Source: Acinetobacter sp. ANC 4169 | GTDB lineage: Bacteria > Pseudomonadota > Gammaproteobacteria > Pseudomonadales > Moraxellaceae | Direction: 5' to 3' | DNA length: 64,000 bases | NCBI RefSeq assembly: GCF_002135355.1 | Contig: NZ_NEGE01000009.1 | Span: 92,153 to 156,152 of the forward strand | Shown here: positions 9,077 to 16,911 of the stretch, piece by piece | Layout of the letters: every line of letters begins with the position of its first letter | How positions within the stretch are numbered: position 1 is the stretch's first letter | Translations under genes and position numbers: made by a program | Notes under the pieces: model-generated | Database searches by the model: none | Told to the model about the DNA's origin: nothing | Seen by the model: only the letters and a program-made list of their open reading frames with translations

Positions 9077-9400
9077 AGGGTCTGTGGACAATTCGTCTAT
9101 GTTTGCGACAATGCATATTTTTTAGCTGATATGAGGCACGGAGTAGGAAATTTAGTCATTCTAAATGACGACTTCGTAACGACATAACAGCAAAAAATAT
9201 GCTCGTCCCGAGCTGCGCCTTGCGCTGCAAACAAAGCAATGCTTTGTTATTGCTCAGGCTGTGGTTAAAATTATCTCAAATTTCGTTATGAAACTTGAAA
9301 ATAGTCTCGCTATTCTCTTCGTTTCATTCTTGCGACGTATACGTCTCATGCTCAATTTTAGCCTACAGCGCAAGCCATTTATGAAATGCCCACAGCCCCT
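9077..9400. repeat. Dispersed repeat with terminal inverted repeats, family 1, copy A (324 bp)
   Basis: The ends are AGGGTCTGTGGACA and, inverted, AGGGGCTGTGGGCA. The body matches the element at 62661-62932: shared blocks include GACAATTCGTCTATGTTTGCGAC, ATTTAGTCATTCTAAATG, TAAAATTATCTCAAA and CTCAATTTTAGCCTACA. It is longer than copy B, by an extra segment around 9210-9260. There is no coding capacity, and no clear target duplication is visible. Confidence 0.75.
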
Positions 9401-9482
9401 AGCATGATTTTGGAACAATATACTCACTGAATTGGTATAAATAATGCTAAACTTTTTACAGTTCTAAATTTGTTAATTCATT

Positions 9483-10043
9483 ATGACCGCGAAAAATTTA
9501 TACGCTTATACCCTACAGCCTGTGAACTATGAAATTTCCGAGGCTGAACAACGTCAAGCTCAACTGGCTATCTGGCGTAGCACCAATAAAATTGGCACCA
9601 AAGCATGGTTGATCATGGCAGCTGTTGCCATTCTTTCCATTGCCGGCATCATCTTGCTGAAAAATTATTCCACTATTTTTTGCTGGGTGGCTTTGGTCTG
9701 TGTTGTAGCCTATCTGCTCATCCGTAAATTCGGCTTGGAATGGTATGTAAAACGCAAAATGAATGAATTTCCGGTTCAGGAAATTAAAGGCATTCGTTTG
9801 GGCGTACAACCACACGGTCTGATCATGCGTCAACAAATGGGCGGACAAGAAGGTGTGGGCGCAATTGGCTGGAAAGATGTGTATGAATGGTATAACACGC
9901 CTGACTTTATGTTGATTAACTTTAAGGTCAAAGGTCAGCAAGGTGCTTATATTCTGCCAAAACGTATGGATTCAAAGAACTTTTCTTTCAATACCATTCG
10001 CAAGCACCTGACTGAAACAGTGGGCGAAGCTAAACAGATCTAA
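9483..10043 (+). CDS. YcxB-like membrane protein
   Basis: A 186-aa protein. Residues about 1-35 are cytoplasmic. Two adjacent membrane helices follow (about 40-60 and 64-82), then a C-terminal beta-rich domain (GIRLGVQPHGLIMRQQMGGQ ... WKDVYEWYNTPDFMLINF ... AYILPKRMD) that matches the YcxB-like C-terminal domain pattern, including the closing ILPKR motif. Such proteins are common in Acinetobacter; their function is unknown. The gene is monocistronic and is followed by a terminator at 10072. Confidence 0.75.
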   Translation: MTAKNLYAYTLQPVNYEISEAEQRQAQLAIWRSTNKIGTKAWLIMAAVAILSIAGIILLKNYSTIFCWVALVCVVAYLLIRKFGLEWYVKRKMNEFPVQEIKGIRLGVQPHGLIMRQQMGGQEGVGAIGWKDVYEWYNTPDFMLINFKVKGQQGAYILPKRMDSKNFSFNTIRKHLTETVGEAKQI

Positions 10044-10071
10044 GCCCTGCTGTAATTGAAAATATTTGCAT

Positions 10072-10101
10072 AAAAAGCCTCCAAATCTTTGGGGGTTTTT
10101 T
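10072..10101 (+). terminator. Rho-independent terminator of the YcxB-like gene
   Basis: AAAAAGCCTCCAAA, a 2-nt apex, TTTGGGGG and six T residues. The stem has one or two mismatches near its base. Confidence 0.7.
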
Positions 10102-10216
10102 AATAAAAATAAATATAGATGAGAATGAATATTAATCGCAAAAATACACACTCTCTTCAAGAAGTTCAGCTATAATTCGCACTCCTTCTGTTTCTCTTGT
10201 GCTTCTTTTTTCGGCT

Positions 10217-12880
10217 ATGTTAAAAAAAACCTTTTTTCAGATCCACTGGTTCCTCGGGATTACCGCCGGCTTAATTCTCTCGATTATGGGCGTTACCGGT
10301 GCCATCTATTCTTACGACCAACCCATTCAAAAATGGCTGAATCCACAGAGTTATACGGTACAGGCTGAAAATCGCGACAAATTAACCCCTGCCGAACTGT
10401 ATCAGCATTTCCAGGTGACTGATCCAGAGATGAAAATTAACAGCATCACTGTAGCCAAAGACCCGACAGCATCTTCAAGCATTAATATTGTCAAAGAAGG
10501 TGCACGTAAGGGTTATAGCATGATGATTAACCCCTACACTGCCGAAGTTTTACCTGAAATTAAAGGCCGGGAATTCTTCCAGTTTGTGCAACAATTGCAC
10601 CGTAATTTAACGGTAGGCCCTGTAGGTAAACAGATTACTGGCGCATGTACCTTAATGCTGCTGTTCTTTGTGTTGAGCGGTCTATATCTGCGCTGGCCAA
10701 AAAAGCATTCTTTTAAACAGTGGTTGATGCTTAAGCCTCAGCTCAAAGGCCGTAATTTCCTTTGGGACTTGCATGCCGTGGTTGGCACCTGGGTCGTGGT
10801 TTTCTTCCTGATTATTGCCTGTACAGGCTTGACCTGGTCTTATGGCTGGTGGCGTAGCGGCCTGTATACCGTGATGGGTGTCGAACAGCCGCAAAGCAAG
10901 GGAGAAGCTGAAGGACCACGTACTGGTGAAGGACGCGGCAATCGTGAAGGTGCAGGCGAAAAAACACGTAATGCTCAATCAGGTAGCACTGAAAAAACTG
11001 CACCTGCGAATGATCATGCACAAGCAGGCGAACATCAGCGCGGTGAAAAGCATGAGAAGAAAGGTTTAAGCCCGGAACAAATCAATCTGGCTCTCAGCCA
11101 AAGCTGGAACGGCTTTAATGCACAAGTGGGTCGTGATTATTCAAGTATTACCCTGAATGTTCCAAAAAAGGCCAATGGTGAACTTGAAATTAGCTTTGTC
11201 GATGCCATTCCCCAACATGAACGTGCACGCAACAAAGCCACATTTGACTATAAAGCTTCCACCATTAAAGACATGGAAATTTATGAAGATAAAAAGTTAA
11301 ATGAAAAAATCATGAGCAGTATGCTTCCGGTACACCGTGGCAGTTTCTTTGGTCCGGTATACCAGTTCCTGGCAATGCTCGCTGCTCTGGCAATGCCATT
11401 ATTCTTTGTCACCGGCTGGATGCTTTATCTGAAACGTCGTAAGCAAAAGCAACTGACTCAAGCAGCACGTAATAGCTTAACGGCGGTCAATATTGATGCC
11501 AATGCCAAACCTTGGCTGATTGTCTATGCCTCACAAACCGGTATTTCAGAACAACTGGCCTGGCGTACTGCAACCAGCTTGCAGCAGGCACAGCAACCGG
11601 TCAGCGTGAAAGCCATGCAACAGTTAAGCTTGGATGAATTAAAAAATACGCAGCAAGTGCTGTTTGTAGCCAGTACTTATGGCACAGGTGAAGCACCGGA
11701 TTTAGCCTCAGGCTTTGCCAAAAAAATGCGTTCCGCTCAACTGGATTTGAGTCATCTGCACTATGCCGTGCTGGCATTAGGATCTAGCGAGTATCCAGAT
11801 ACATTCTGTAGTTTTGGTCATGAAATTGATGCTTGGTTAAAGCAAAATGGCGCACAGCAATTGTTTGCCACCATTGAGGTGGATAATGCCAATAATCAGC
11901 AAATTCAGGCATGGAATGATGCCTTAGCCAAAGTGACTCAACTTGAATTACAGGCCATGAACATCGAAAAAACTTTCGATAGCTGGACACTCACAAAACG
12001 CGATCTGCTTAATCCAAACAGTTTAGGTGCGCCCGCCTTTAATATTGAATTTAAACCAAGTCATCAAGTGAACTGGCAAGCCGGTGATATTGCCGAAATT
12101 CAGCCAGGTAACAGTGCTGAGCGTATTTCCAACTTTATGCAACAGCATCAAATTCAGCAAAATACTCCGGTAGATTCTTTAAAGATCACTATTGAACAGG
12201 CTTTATGGGATAAAGATTTAACTGTAAAAGTTGAAGCTTTTGCCAATATGGAGGATTTGCTGCGACAGCTGAATACTCTACCTTCGCGTGAATATTCAAT
12301 TGCCAGTATTCCTTCACAGCAAGTGCTGCGTTTAGTGGTGCGCCAACAGTCCGATGATCAAGGTCAATTGGGTCTGGGGTCAGGCTGGCTTACTCAGCAT
12401 GCCCCATTAAATAGCGAGATTGCACTGCGTATCCGCAACAATCCATCCTTCCACCTGATTGATGACAACCGTCCCGTAATCTGTATTGGTAACGGTACCG
12501 GTCTTGCCGGATTGATGAGTTTGTTACATGCACGTACCCGTCAGGACTACACACAAAACTGGTTGATTTTTGGCGAACGCCAACGTGAACATGACTTCTT
12601 CTATCAAAGCACAATTGAAGCATGGCAAACAACAGGCATGCTACAACGTCTCGATTTAGCCTTCTCACGTGATCAGGCAGAAAAAATCTATGTGCATCAT
12701 AAATTGCGTGAACAGGCGCAAGAACTAAAAGCCTGGATAAACAATGGTGCAGTGATTTACGTATGCGGTAGCATCAATGGTATGGCCAGCGATGTAGATC
12801 AGGCCTTAATCGACATTCTGAGTGAAACTACAGTTGACCAGCTACGCCAGGATGGCCGTTATCGTCGTGATGTCTACTAA
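10217..12880 (+). CDS. PepSY-TM / flavodoxin / FNR-type flavoreductase fusion
   Basis: About 887 aa from ATG at 10217; a GTG at 10199 adds six residues and neither has a strong Shine-Dalgarno. TM1 (about 13-35) and a periplasmic PepSY segment are followed by TM2 (140-160), TM3 (184-212) and, after a Gly/Glu/His-rich low-complexity loop (about 225-285), TM4 (376-404). The cytoplasmic half is a flavodoxin domain (from PWLIVYASQTGISEQ, with SSEYPDTFCSFG) and an FAD/NADP module (SREYSIASIPS, CIGNGTGLAGLMSLL, YVCGSINGMASDVDQAL), as in sulfite reductase alpha or cytochrome P450 reductase. This implies transfer of electrons from NADPH across the inner membrane, plausibly for ferric reduction. That role is inference; no siderophore genes adjoin it. 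Confidence 0.88.
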   Translation: MLKKTFFQIHWFLGITAGLILSIMGVTGAIYSYDQPIQKWLNPQSYTVQAENRDKLTPAELYQHFQVTDPEMKINSITVAKDPTASSSINIVKEGARKGYSMMINPYTAEVLPEIKGREFFQFVQQLHRNLTVGPVGKQITGACTLMLLFFVLSGLYLRWPKKHSFKQWLMLKPQLKGRNFLWDLHAVVGTWVVVFFLIIACTGLTWSYGWWRSGLYTVMGVEQPQSKGEAEGPRTGEGRGNREGAGEKTRNAQSGSTEKTAPANDHAQAGEHQRGEKHEKKGLSPEQINLALSQSWNGFNAQVGRDYSSITLNVPKKANGELEISFVDAIPQHERARNKATFDYKASTIKDMEIYEDKKLNEKIMSSMLPVHRGSFFGPVYQFLAMLAALAMPLFFVTGWMLYLKRRKQKQLTQAARNSLTAVNIDANAKPWLIVYASQTGISEQLAWRTATSLQQAQQPVSVKAMQQLSLDELKNTQQVLFVASTYGTGEAPDLASGFAKKMRSAQLDLSHLHYAVLALGSSEYPDTFCSFGHEIDAWLKQNGAQQLFATIEVDNANNQQIQAWNDALAKVTQLELQAMNIEKTFDSWTLTKRDLLNPNSLGAPAFNIEFKPSHQVNWQAGDIAEIQPGNSAERISNFMQQHQIQQNTPVDSLKITIEQALWDKDLTVKVEAFANMEDLLRQLNTLPSREYSIASIPSQQVLRLVVRQQSDDQGQLGLGSGWLTQHAPLNSEIALRIRNNPSFHLIDDNRPVICIGNGTGLAGLMSLLHARTRQDYTQNWLIFGERQREHDFFYQSTIEAWQTTGMLQRLDLAFSRDQAEKIYVHHKLREQAQELKAWINNGAVIYVCGSINGMASDVDQALIDILSETTVDQLRQDGRYRRDVY

Positions 12881-12891
12881 TTAAATGTTAT

Positions 12892-12921
12892 AAAAAACCG
12901 GGTCTCAGTACCCGGTTTTTT
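12892..12921 (+). terminator. Rho-independent terminator of the flavoreductase gene
   Basis: AAAAAACCGGGT, 6-nt loop, ACCCGGTTTTTT: a 12-bp perfect stem. The IS30-family element begins 4 bp after it. Confidence 0.92.
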
Positions 12922-12925
12922 ATAC

Positions 12926-13973
12926 CTTAGATTAGCATTTGAAGTGCAACACCATGTTGTTGGCATAATACCTGACTCGGACTTTTAAATCCGAGTCTTT
13001 TTCTTGGACGTTGATTTAAACGTTGAGTGATTTCTGCAATATATTCATCTGTATAGTCATTTAAGTCACTTCCTTTTCGAATATATTGTCTGATTAAACC
13101 ATTGGTATTTTCATTTGTTCCCCTCTGCCAAGCACTATAAGGATCCGCAAAATACCAATCCAAATTCAACGACTGAGCAATATGCTCATGTAGGCTGAAC
13201 TCTTTGCCATTATCCGCTGTAATTGTTTTTAGTTGATCTTTGACTGGGGAAAGCAAACTGATTGTTGCTTTGGATACTTCTTCTGCCTTTCGTGTGTTGC
13301 ATTTTCTTAGCCAAAGATAACCCGTCTTCCGATCTACAATTGAAACCAAGGATTGCTGATGGTTTTTACCAACAATCGTATCAATTTCAAGGTCACCAAA
13401 CCGAGATCGATGTTCAATCTCTAGCGGTCTATCATGAATACTTCTGCGGTTACAGAGCTGACCACGGGTTTCAGTGGAGCCGTATTTTCGCTTCCTTTGA
13501 TTTCTGAAACGTAAGTTGTGGAAAAGCAAACCTTCTTTACTTTTATCCTGTCGTACAAATCTATAAATGGAATGCAAACTCACGGCTACATGCGAAGCGA
13601 TTTGTTCGGGGCTCCACTGTAGATTAAGGTAACCAATCACAATTGACCAAATGTCTGAAGGGATTCTTTTGGGATTTGGGCAATGCCTTGCTTGAGCAAG
13701 CTTGTTTGCATGTTTGGCGAAATATCCATTTCTTGCTTTATTCCGACTGATTTCTCTAGAAATAGTTGAAGGAGATCGATTCAACCGCCAAGCAATATAA
13801 CGAATAGAAAAATCTTCACGTAATAAGGCAAATATCTGATATCTTTCGTCTTGAGTAAGATGAGTATAGTTCATGATGCAACTTTGACTTTGGTCGGTCG
13901 GAAGCAAAATGCTAACTCATCTTACTTCCTTCCAAGAATTTAATCTCTGTTGCACTTCATTTAAGAATCTAAG
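12926..13973 (-). mobile_element. IS30-family insertion sequence, complete copy (about 1,048 bp)
   Basis: The two ends align as imperfect inverted repeats of about 26 bp: CTTAGATT at the outside, then four to five mismatches, then TGAAGTGCAACA. One transposase gene fills the element. A second copy starts at 63786 and is identical over all 215 bp visible, which indicates recent transposition. No certain target duplication can be read; the outer 1-2 bp of the element are ambiguous. ISAba125 is a known IS30-family element of Acinetobacter, but I cannot say whether this is the same one. Confidence 0.88.
12927..13874 (-). CDS. IS30-family transposase
   Basis: 315 aa from ATG at 13874 (MNYTHLTQDERYQIF, the standard IS30 N-terminus); a longer frame opens at 13907. 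A helix-turn-helix (YIAWRLNRSPSTISREISRN) is followed by the DDE core: D in DLEIDTIVGK, D in TADNGKEF and E in NENTNGLIRQY. All are intact, so the enzyme should be active. The TAA stop lies inside the terminal inverted repeat, only 1 bp from the end of the element. Confidence 0.95.
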   Translation of the reverse strand: MNYTHLTQDERYQIFALLREDFSIRYIAWRLNRSPSTISREISRNKARNGYFAKHANKLAQARHCPNPKRIPSDIWSIVIGYLNLQWSPEQIASHVAVSLHSIYRFVRQDKSKEGLLFHNLRFRNQRKRKYGSTETRGQLCNRRSIHDRPLEIEHRSRFGDLEIDTIVGKNHQQSLVSIVDRKTGYLWLRKCNTRKAEEVSKATISLLSPVKDQLKTITADNGKEFSLHEHIAQSLNLDWYFADPYSAWQRGTNENTNGLIRQYIRKGSDLNDYTDEYIAEITQRLNQRPRKRLGFKSPSQVLCQQHGVALQMLI

Positions 13974-14219
13974 TTATTAAATAAAACTTTACAATTTGAT
14001 TGTTATTTAAACCAAAACTGGATTTTTTTTAACCAATTGAATCAATTGTGAAGAAAAAAGTTAGATTGAATACACTAATCGATGCAAAATAGCCCCCGGT
14101 TCATATTTCATGAATATTTTTTATATGATTCATTCCCACGCTCCCCGTAACATGCCGATGTGATATCGACAGTGTTATAGCAGCTTTTTTTATTAAAAAT
14201 TTGATTTTAAGGGCTTAGC

Positions 14220-15515
14220 ATGAAAAAGATTAGGATTAGTCTTGCTTGGCAAATCGTCATTGCGCTCATTTTAGGTGTGCTTGTAGGCTCTTTTCTACAT
14301 TATTCTCCCGAATATCGTGAAACTCTGATTAATAATCTGCTGAGTCCTTTGGGCGCAATCTTTATTAATTTGATCAAGATGATCGTTATTCCGCTTGTAG
14401 TTTCAATGCTTATTTTGGGTATTGCCAATGCAAGTCACGGTCAAAATGTGGGTAAACTCGGTTTTAAAACCATTGTTTATTTTGAAGTCATCACCACCGT
14501 TGCCATTCTGGTCGGTCTATTTGCAGCCAATGTGTTCCAGCCGGGCGCCGGTATTGATATGTCGAGTTTGACGCAAACTGACATTTCTCAATATCAGCAA
14601 ACCACACAGGAAGTGAGTAGCCATTCTCATGGTCTGGTGAATACCATTTTATCTTTGATCCCTTCCAATATTTTTGGATCACTGACTGATGGACATATGC
14701 TACCAATCATCTTCTTCTCGGTGATTTTTGGTGTAGGTTTAGGCTCTTTAGCTAAAGAAACCAAGAAACCGCTCATTGATGTGTTGCATGCGATTTCTGA
14801 AACCATGTTCAAAGTGACGCACATGATCATGCTTTTTGCACCATTCGGTGTATTCGGCTTGATTGCGGCTACCGTTGCGAACTTTGGCTTTGCTTCACTG
14901 CTTCCGTTAGTGAAACTGGCTCTATTGGTTTACGGCGCTATTTTCTTCTTCATTTTTGTTATTTTAGGACTTGTCGCTAAATTCTGTGGTTTCAGTATTT
15001 GGGAAATTATTAAAATTCTAAAAGATGAGCTGATTCTGTCTTATTCAACTGCAAGTTCCGAGACAGTATTACCGCGCCTGATGGAAAAAATGGAAGCCTA
15101 TGGTGCACCAAAATCTATTACCAGTTTTGTGATTCCAATCGGTTATTCATTTAATCTGGATGGTTCGACACTTTATCAAAGTATTGCAGCAATTTTTATT
15201 GCGCAGCTTTACGGTATTGATTTAACCATTACTCAGCAAATCATTCTGGTTTTAACCTTGATGATTACCTCTAAAGGTATTGCAGGCGTTCCGGGTGTAT
15301 CTTTCGTTGTATTGTTAGCAACCTTGGGCAGTGTAGGTATTCCGCTTGAAGGCTTGGCATTTATTGCCGGTATTGACCGTATTTTAGATATGGCACGTAC
15401 TGTATTGAATGTAATTGGTAACTCATTGGCTGTTCTTGTGATCAGTAAATGGGAAGGTAAATTTGATACTGAAAAGCAAAAAGATTATCAAATTGAAATG
15501 AAAGAAGCTGCATAG
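14220..15515 (+). CDS. Dicarboxylate/amino acid:cation symporter (DAACS family)
   Basis: A 431-aa transporter of the glutamate/C4-dicarboxylate (GltP/DctA) fold. Visible signatures are the TM2-TM3 motif NLIKMIVIPLVVSMLILGIA, the serine-rich re-entrant loop TASSETVLPRLMEKM and the substrate/sodium-binding GYSFNLDGSTLYQSIAAIF segment, plus GIAGVPGVSFVVL and AGIDRILDMARTVLNVIGN near the end. It imports acidic amino acids or C4-dicarboxylates with cations; the exact substrate is not decided by the sequence. It is monocistronic between the IS element and a strong terminator. Confidence 0.92.
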   Translation: MKKIRISLAWQIVIALILGVLVGSFLHYSPEYRETLINNLLSPLGAIFINLIKMIVIPLVVSMLILGIANASHGQNVGKLGFKTIVYFEVITTVAILVGLFAANVFQPGAGIDMSSLTQTDISQYQQTTQEVSSHSHGLVNTILSLIPSNIFGSLTDGHMLPIIFFSVIFGVGLGSLAKETKKPLIDVLHAISETMFKVTHMIMLFAPFGVFGLIAATVANFGFASLLPLVKLALLVYGAIFFFIFVILGLVAKFCGFSIWEIIKILKDELILSYSTASSETVLPRLMEKMEAYGAPKSITSFVIPIGYSFNLDGSTLYQSIAAIFIAQLYGIDLTITQQIILVLTLMITSKGIAGVPGVSFVVLLATLGSVGIPLEGLAFIAGIDRILDMARTVLNVIGNSLAVLVISKWEGKFDTEKQKDYQIEMKEAA

Positions 15516-15526
15516 TCTATAAAATC

Positions 15527-15554
15527 AAAAAAGGAAGCTTCGGCTTCCTTTTTT
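15527..15554 (+). terminator. Rho-independent terminator of the symporter gene
   Basis: AAAAAAGGAAGC, loop TTCG, GCTTCCTTTTTT: a 12-bp perfect stem with a UUCG tetraloop. Confidence 0.93.
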
Positions 15555-15607
15555 ATTAGGAATCAAACGAATTCCAACCAAGTTAAGTTCCAAAAATTTT
15601 CCTTATA

Positions 15608-15631
15608 TTTAGTTTTCAATTGAAAACTAAA
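15608..15631. promoter_or_regulatory. 24-bp perfect palindrome upstream of the HsdR_N-like gene
   Basis: The arms are TTTAGTTTTCAA and TTGAAAACTAAA, with no spacer. It lies 59 bp before the start codon, where an operator overlapping the promoter would sit. It has no loop and no GC core, so an operator is more likely than a terminator. The protein that binds it is unknown. Confidence 0.5.
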
Positions 15632-15690
15632 ACAAAAAAGATAATACTGATTAAATATTAATCAAAAAATAAACTACAAAAGGAAGATAA

Positions 15691-16857
15691 ATGGAAAATT
15701 TTATAAATAAGCTTCAAAGCCATATTGAACATGTTAAACGTGTTGGGGAACACTGCTCTACTGAGGAAACAACTAAACAAGCATTAATTTTACCGCTCTT
15801 AGATATTCTTGGTTTTAGTCCTTACGATCCAACCAAAGTATTAGCAGAATTTGCTGCTGACTTTCCGGGAGTCAAATCAACAGAAAGAGTTGATTATGCT
15901 TTATATTGCAATGGGCAACCTGTGATGTTTATTGAAGCAAAACCGTATGTAGCAAATCTAACCAATCATGCCCCGCAATTATCCCGTTATTTTAATAGCA
16001 GTTTAGGCGTTACCATTGGAGCAATTACCAATGGTAAAGAATGGCGTTTTTTTACTGATTTAATTAATCCTAATGTCATGGATGAAAAACCATTTCTAAC
16101 TGTTGATTTTATGAAACATAAAGCGGAAGAGTTAGTACAGTTAGCCGAATTTAAACATGATAATTTCCACGTGGAAAAATTACGTTTCTTTGCAGAAGAA
16201 AATCAATACATCCAACAATTTAAAGCAGTAATTAAAAAAAGTATTAATGAAATTGATCTAGATTTTGTTCGTTATGTCGCACAGCAAGCAAATATTCAGC
16301 GTCAATTAAACACTAAATTTTTAGAAACGATTCAACCCTTTGTAAAGCAAGCTGTAGAGCAAGCCATCAGTGATACAGTTGTAAAAGGGTTATCATCTCC
16401 AACGATTATTACAGCTCAAACAATTGAACCAAAACCAGAGCAAAATGCTGAACAACCCATCGATAACGGATTTAAAGATATTGTTAATTCTGACAACGAC
16501 AAAATTATTACTACAAAGGATGAGCAAGAACTCTTTCGTATAGTAAGTGAACTTTTCCCTGAATCAGATTTAGCAACCAGAGATACAGAAAGCTATTATT
16601 CGGTCTTATACCAAAACAAAAACAATCGTTGGTTATTTAGATACGATATAAATCGAAAACGACCTACAATTCAATTTAATATAAATATTGATGATCAGCG
16701 GAAATTAGAGTTATTACGTGCAGGACTAGAAGTATTAACTAATGGACAAGTTTATTTAGATAAACCAGAACATATTTATAGAGCTGTAGGCATCCTCAAA
16801 GATTGTCTGGATTACTGTAGTAATGATGATAATTTTAAAAGAAATGCTGCTTCTTAA
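15691..16857 (+). CDS. Stand-alone HsdR_N-like (type I restriction R-subunit N-terminal) protein
   Basis: 388 aa with a good start (AAAAGGAAGATAAATG). Residues about 22-90 match the HsdR N-terminal nuclease domain: ETTKQALILPLLDILGFSPY, then VDYALYCNGQPVMFIEAKPY, which gives the Asp and the ExK of a PD-(D/E)XK fold. There is no SF2 helicase motor and no hsdM or hsdS nearby. The C-terminal part (about 280-385, from TKDEQELFRIVSELFP) is a separate domain seen with this kind of protein, of unknown function. It may be a defence-related or nucleic-acid-processing nuclease. Its codon use and composition look more AT-rich than its neighbours, suggesting acquisition. Confidence 0.8.
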   Translation: MENFINKLQSHIEHVKRVGEHCSTEETTKQALILPLLDILGFSPYDPTKVLAEFAADFPGVKSTERVDYALYCNGQPVMFIEAKPYVANLTNHAPQLSRYFNSSLGVTIGAITNGKEWRFFTDLINPNVMDEKPFLTVDFMKHKAEELVQLAEFKHDNFHVEKLRFFAEENQYIQQFKAVIKKSINEIDLDFVRYVAQQANIQRQLNTKFLETIQPFVKQAVEQAISDTVVKGLSSPTIITAQTIEPKPEQNAEQPIDNGFKDIVNSDNDKIITTKDEQELFRIVSELFPESDLATRDTESYYSVLYQNKNNRWLFRYDINRKRPTIQFNINIDDQRKLELLRAGLEVLTNGQVYLDKPEHIYRAVGILKDCLDYCSNDDNFKRNAAS

Positions 16858-16871
16858 TTTTAAAGTCATAA

Positions 16872-16897
16872 AAAAAGAGCGCCTAAGCGCTCTTTTT
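16872..16897. terminator. Bidirectional terminator between the HsdR_N-like gene and gyrA
   Basis: AAAAAGAGCGC, loop CTAA, GCGCTCTTTTT: an 11-bp perfect stem between two convergent genes. Confidence 0.92.
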
Positions 16898-16911
16898 CTT
16901 TCTACAAAAAC

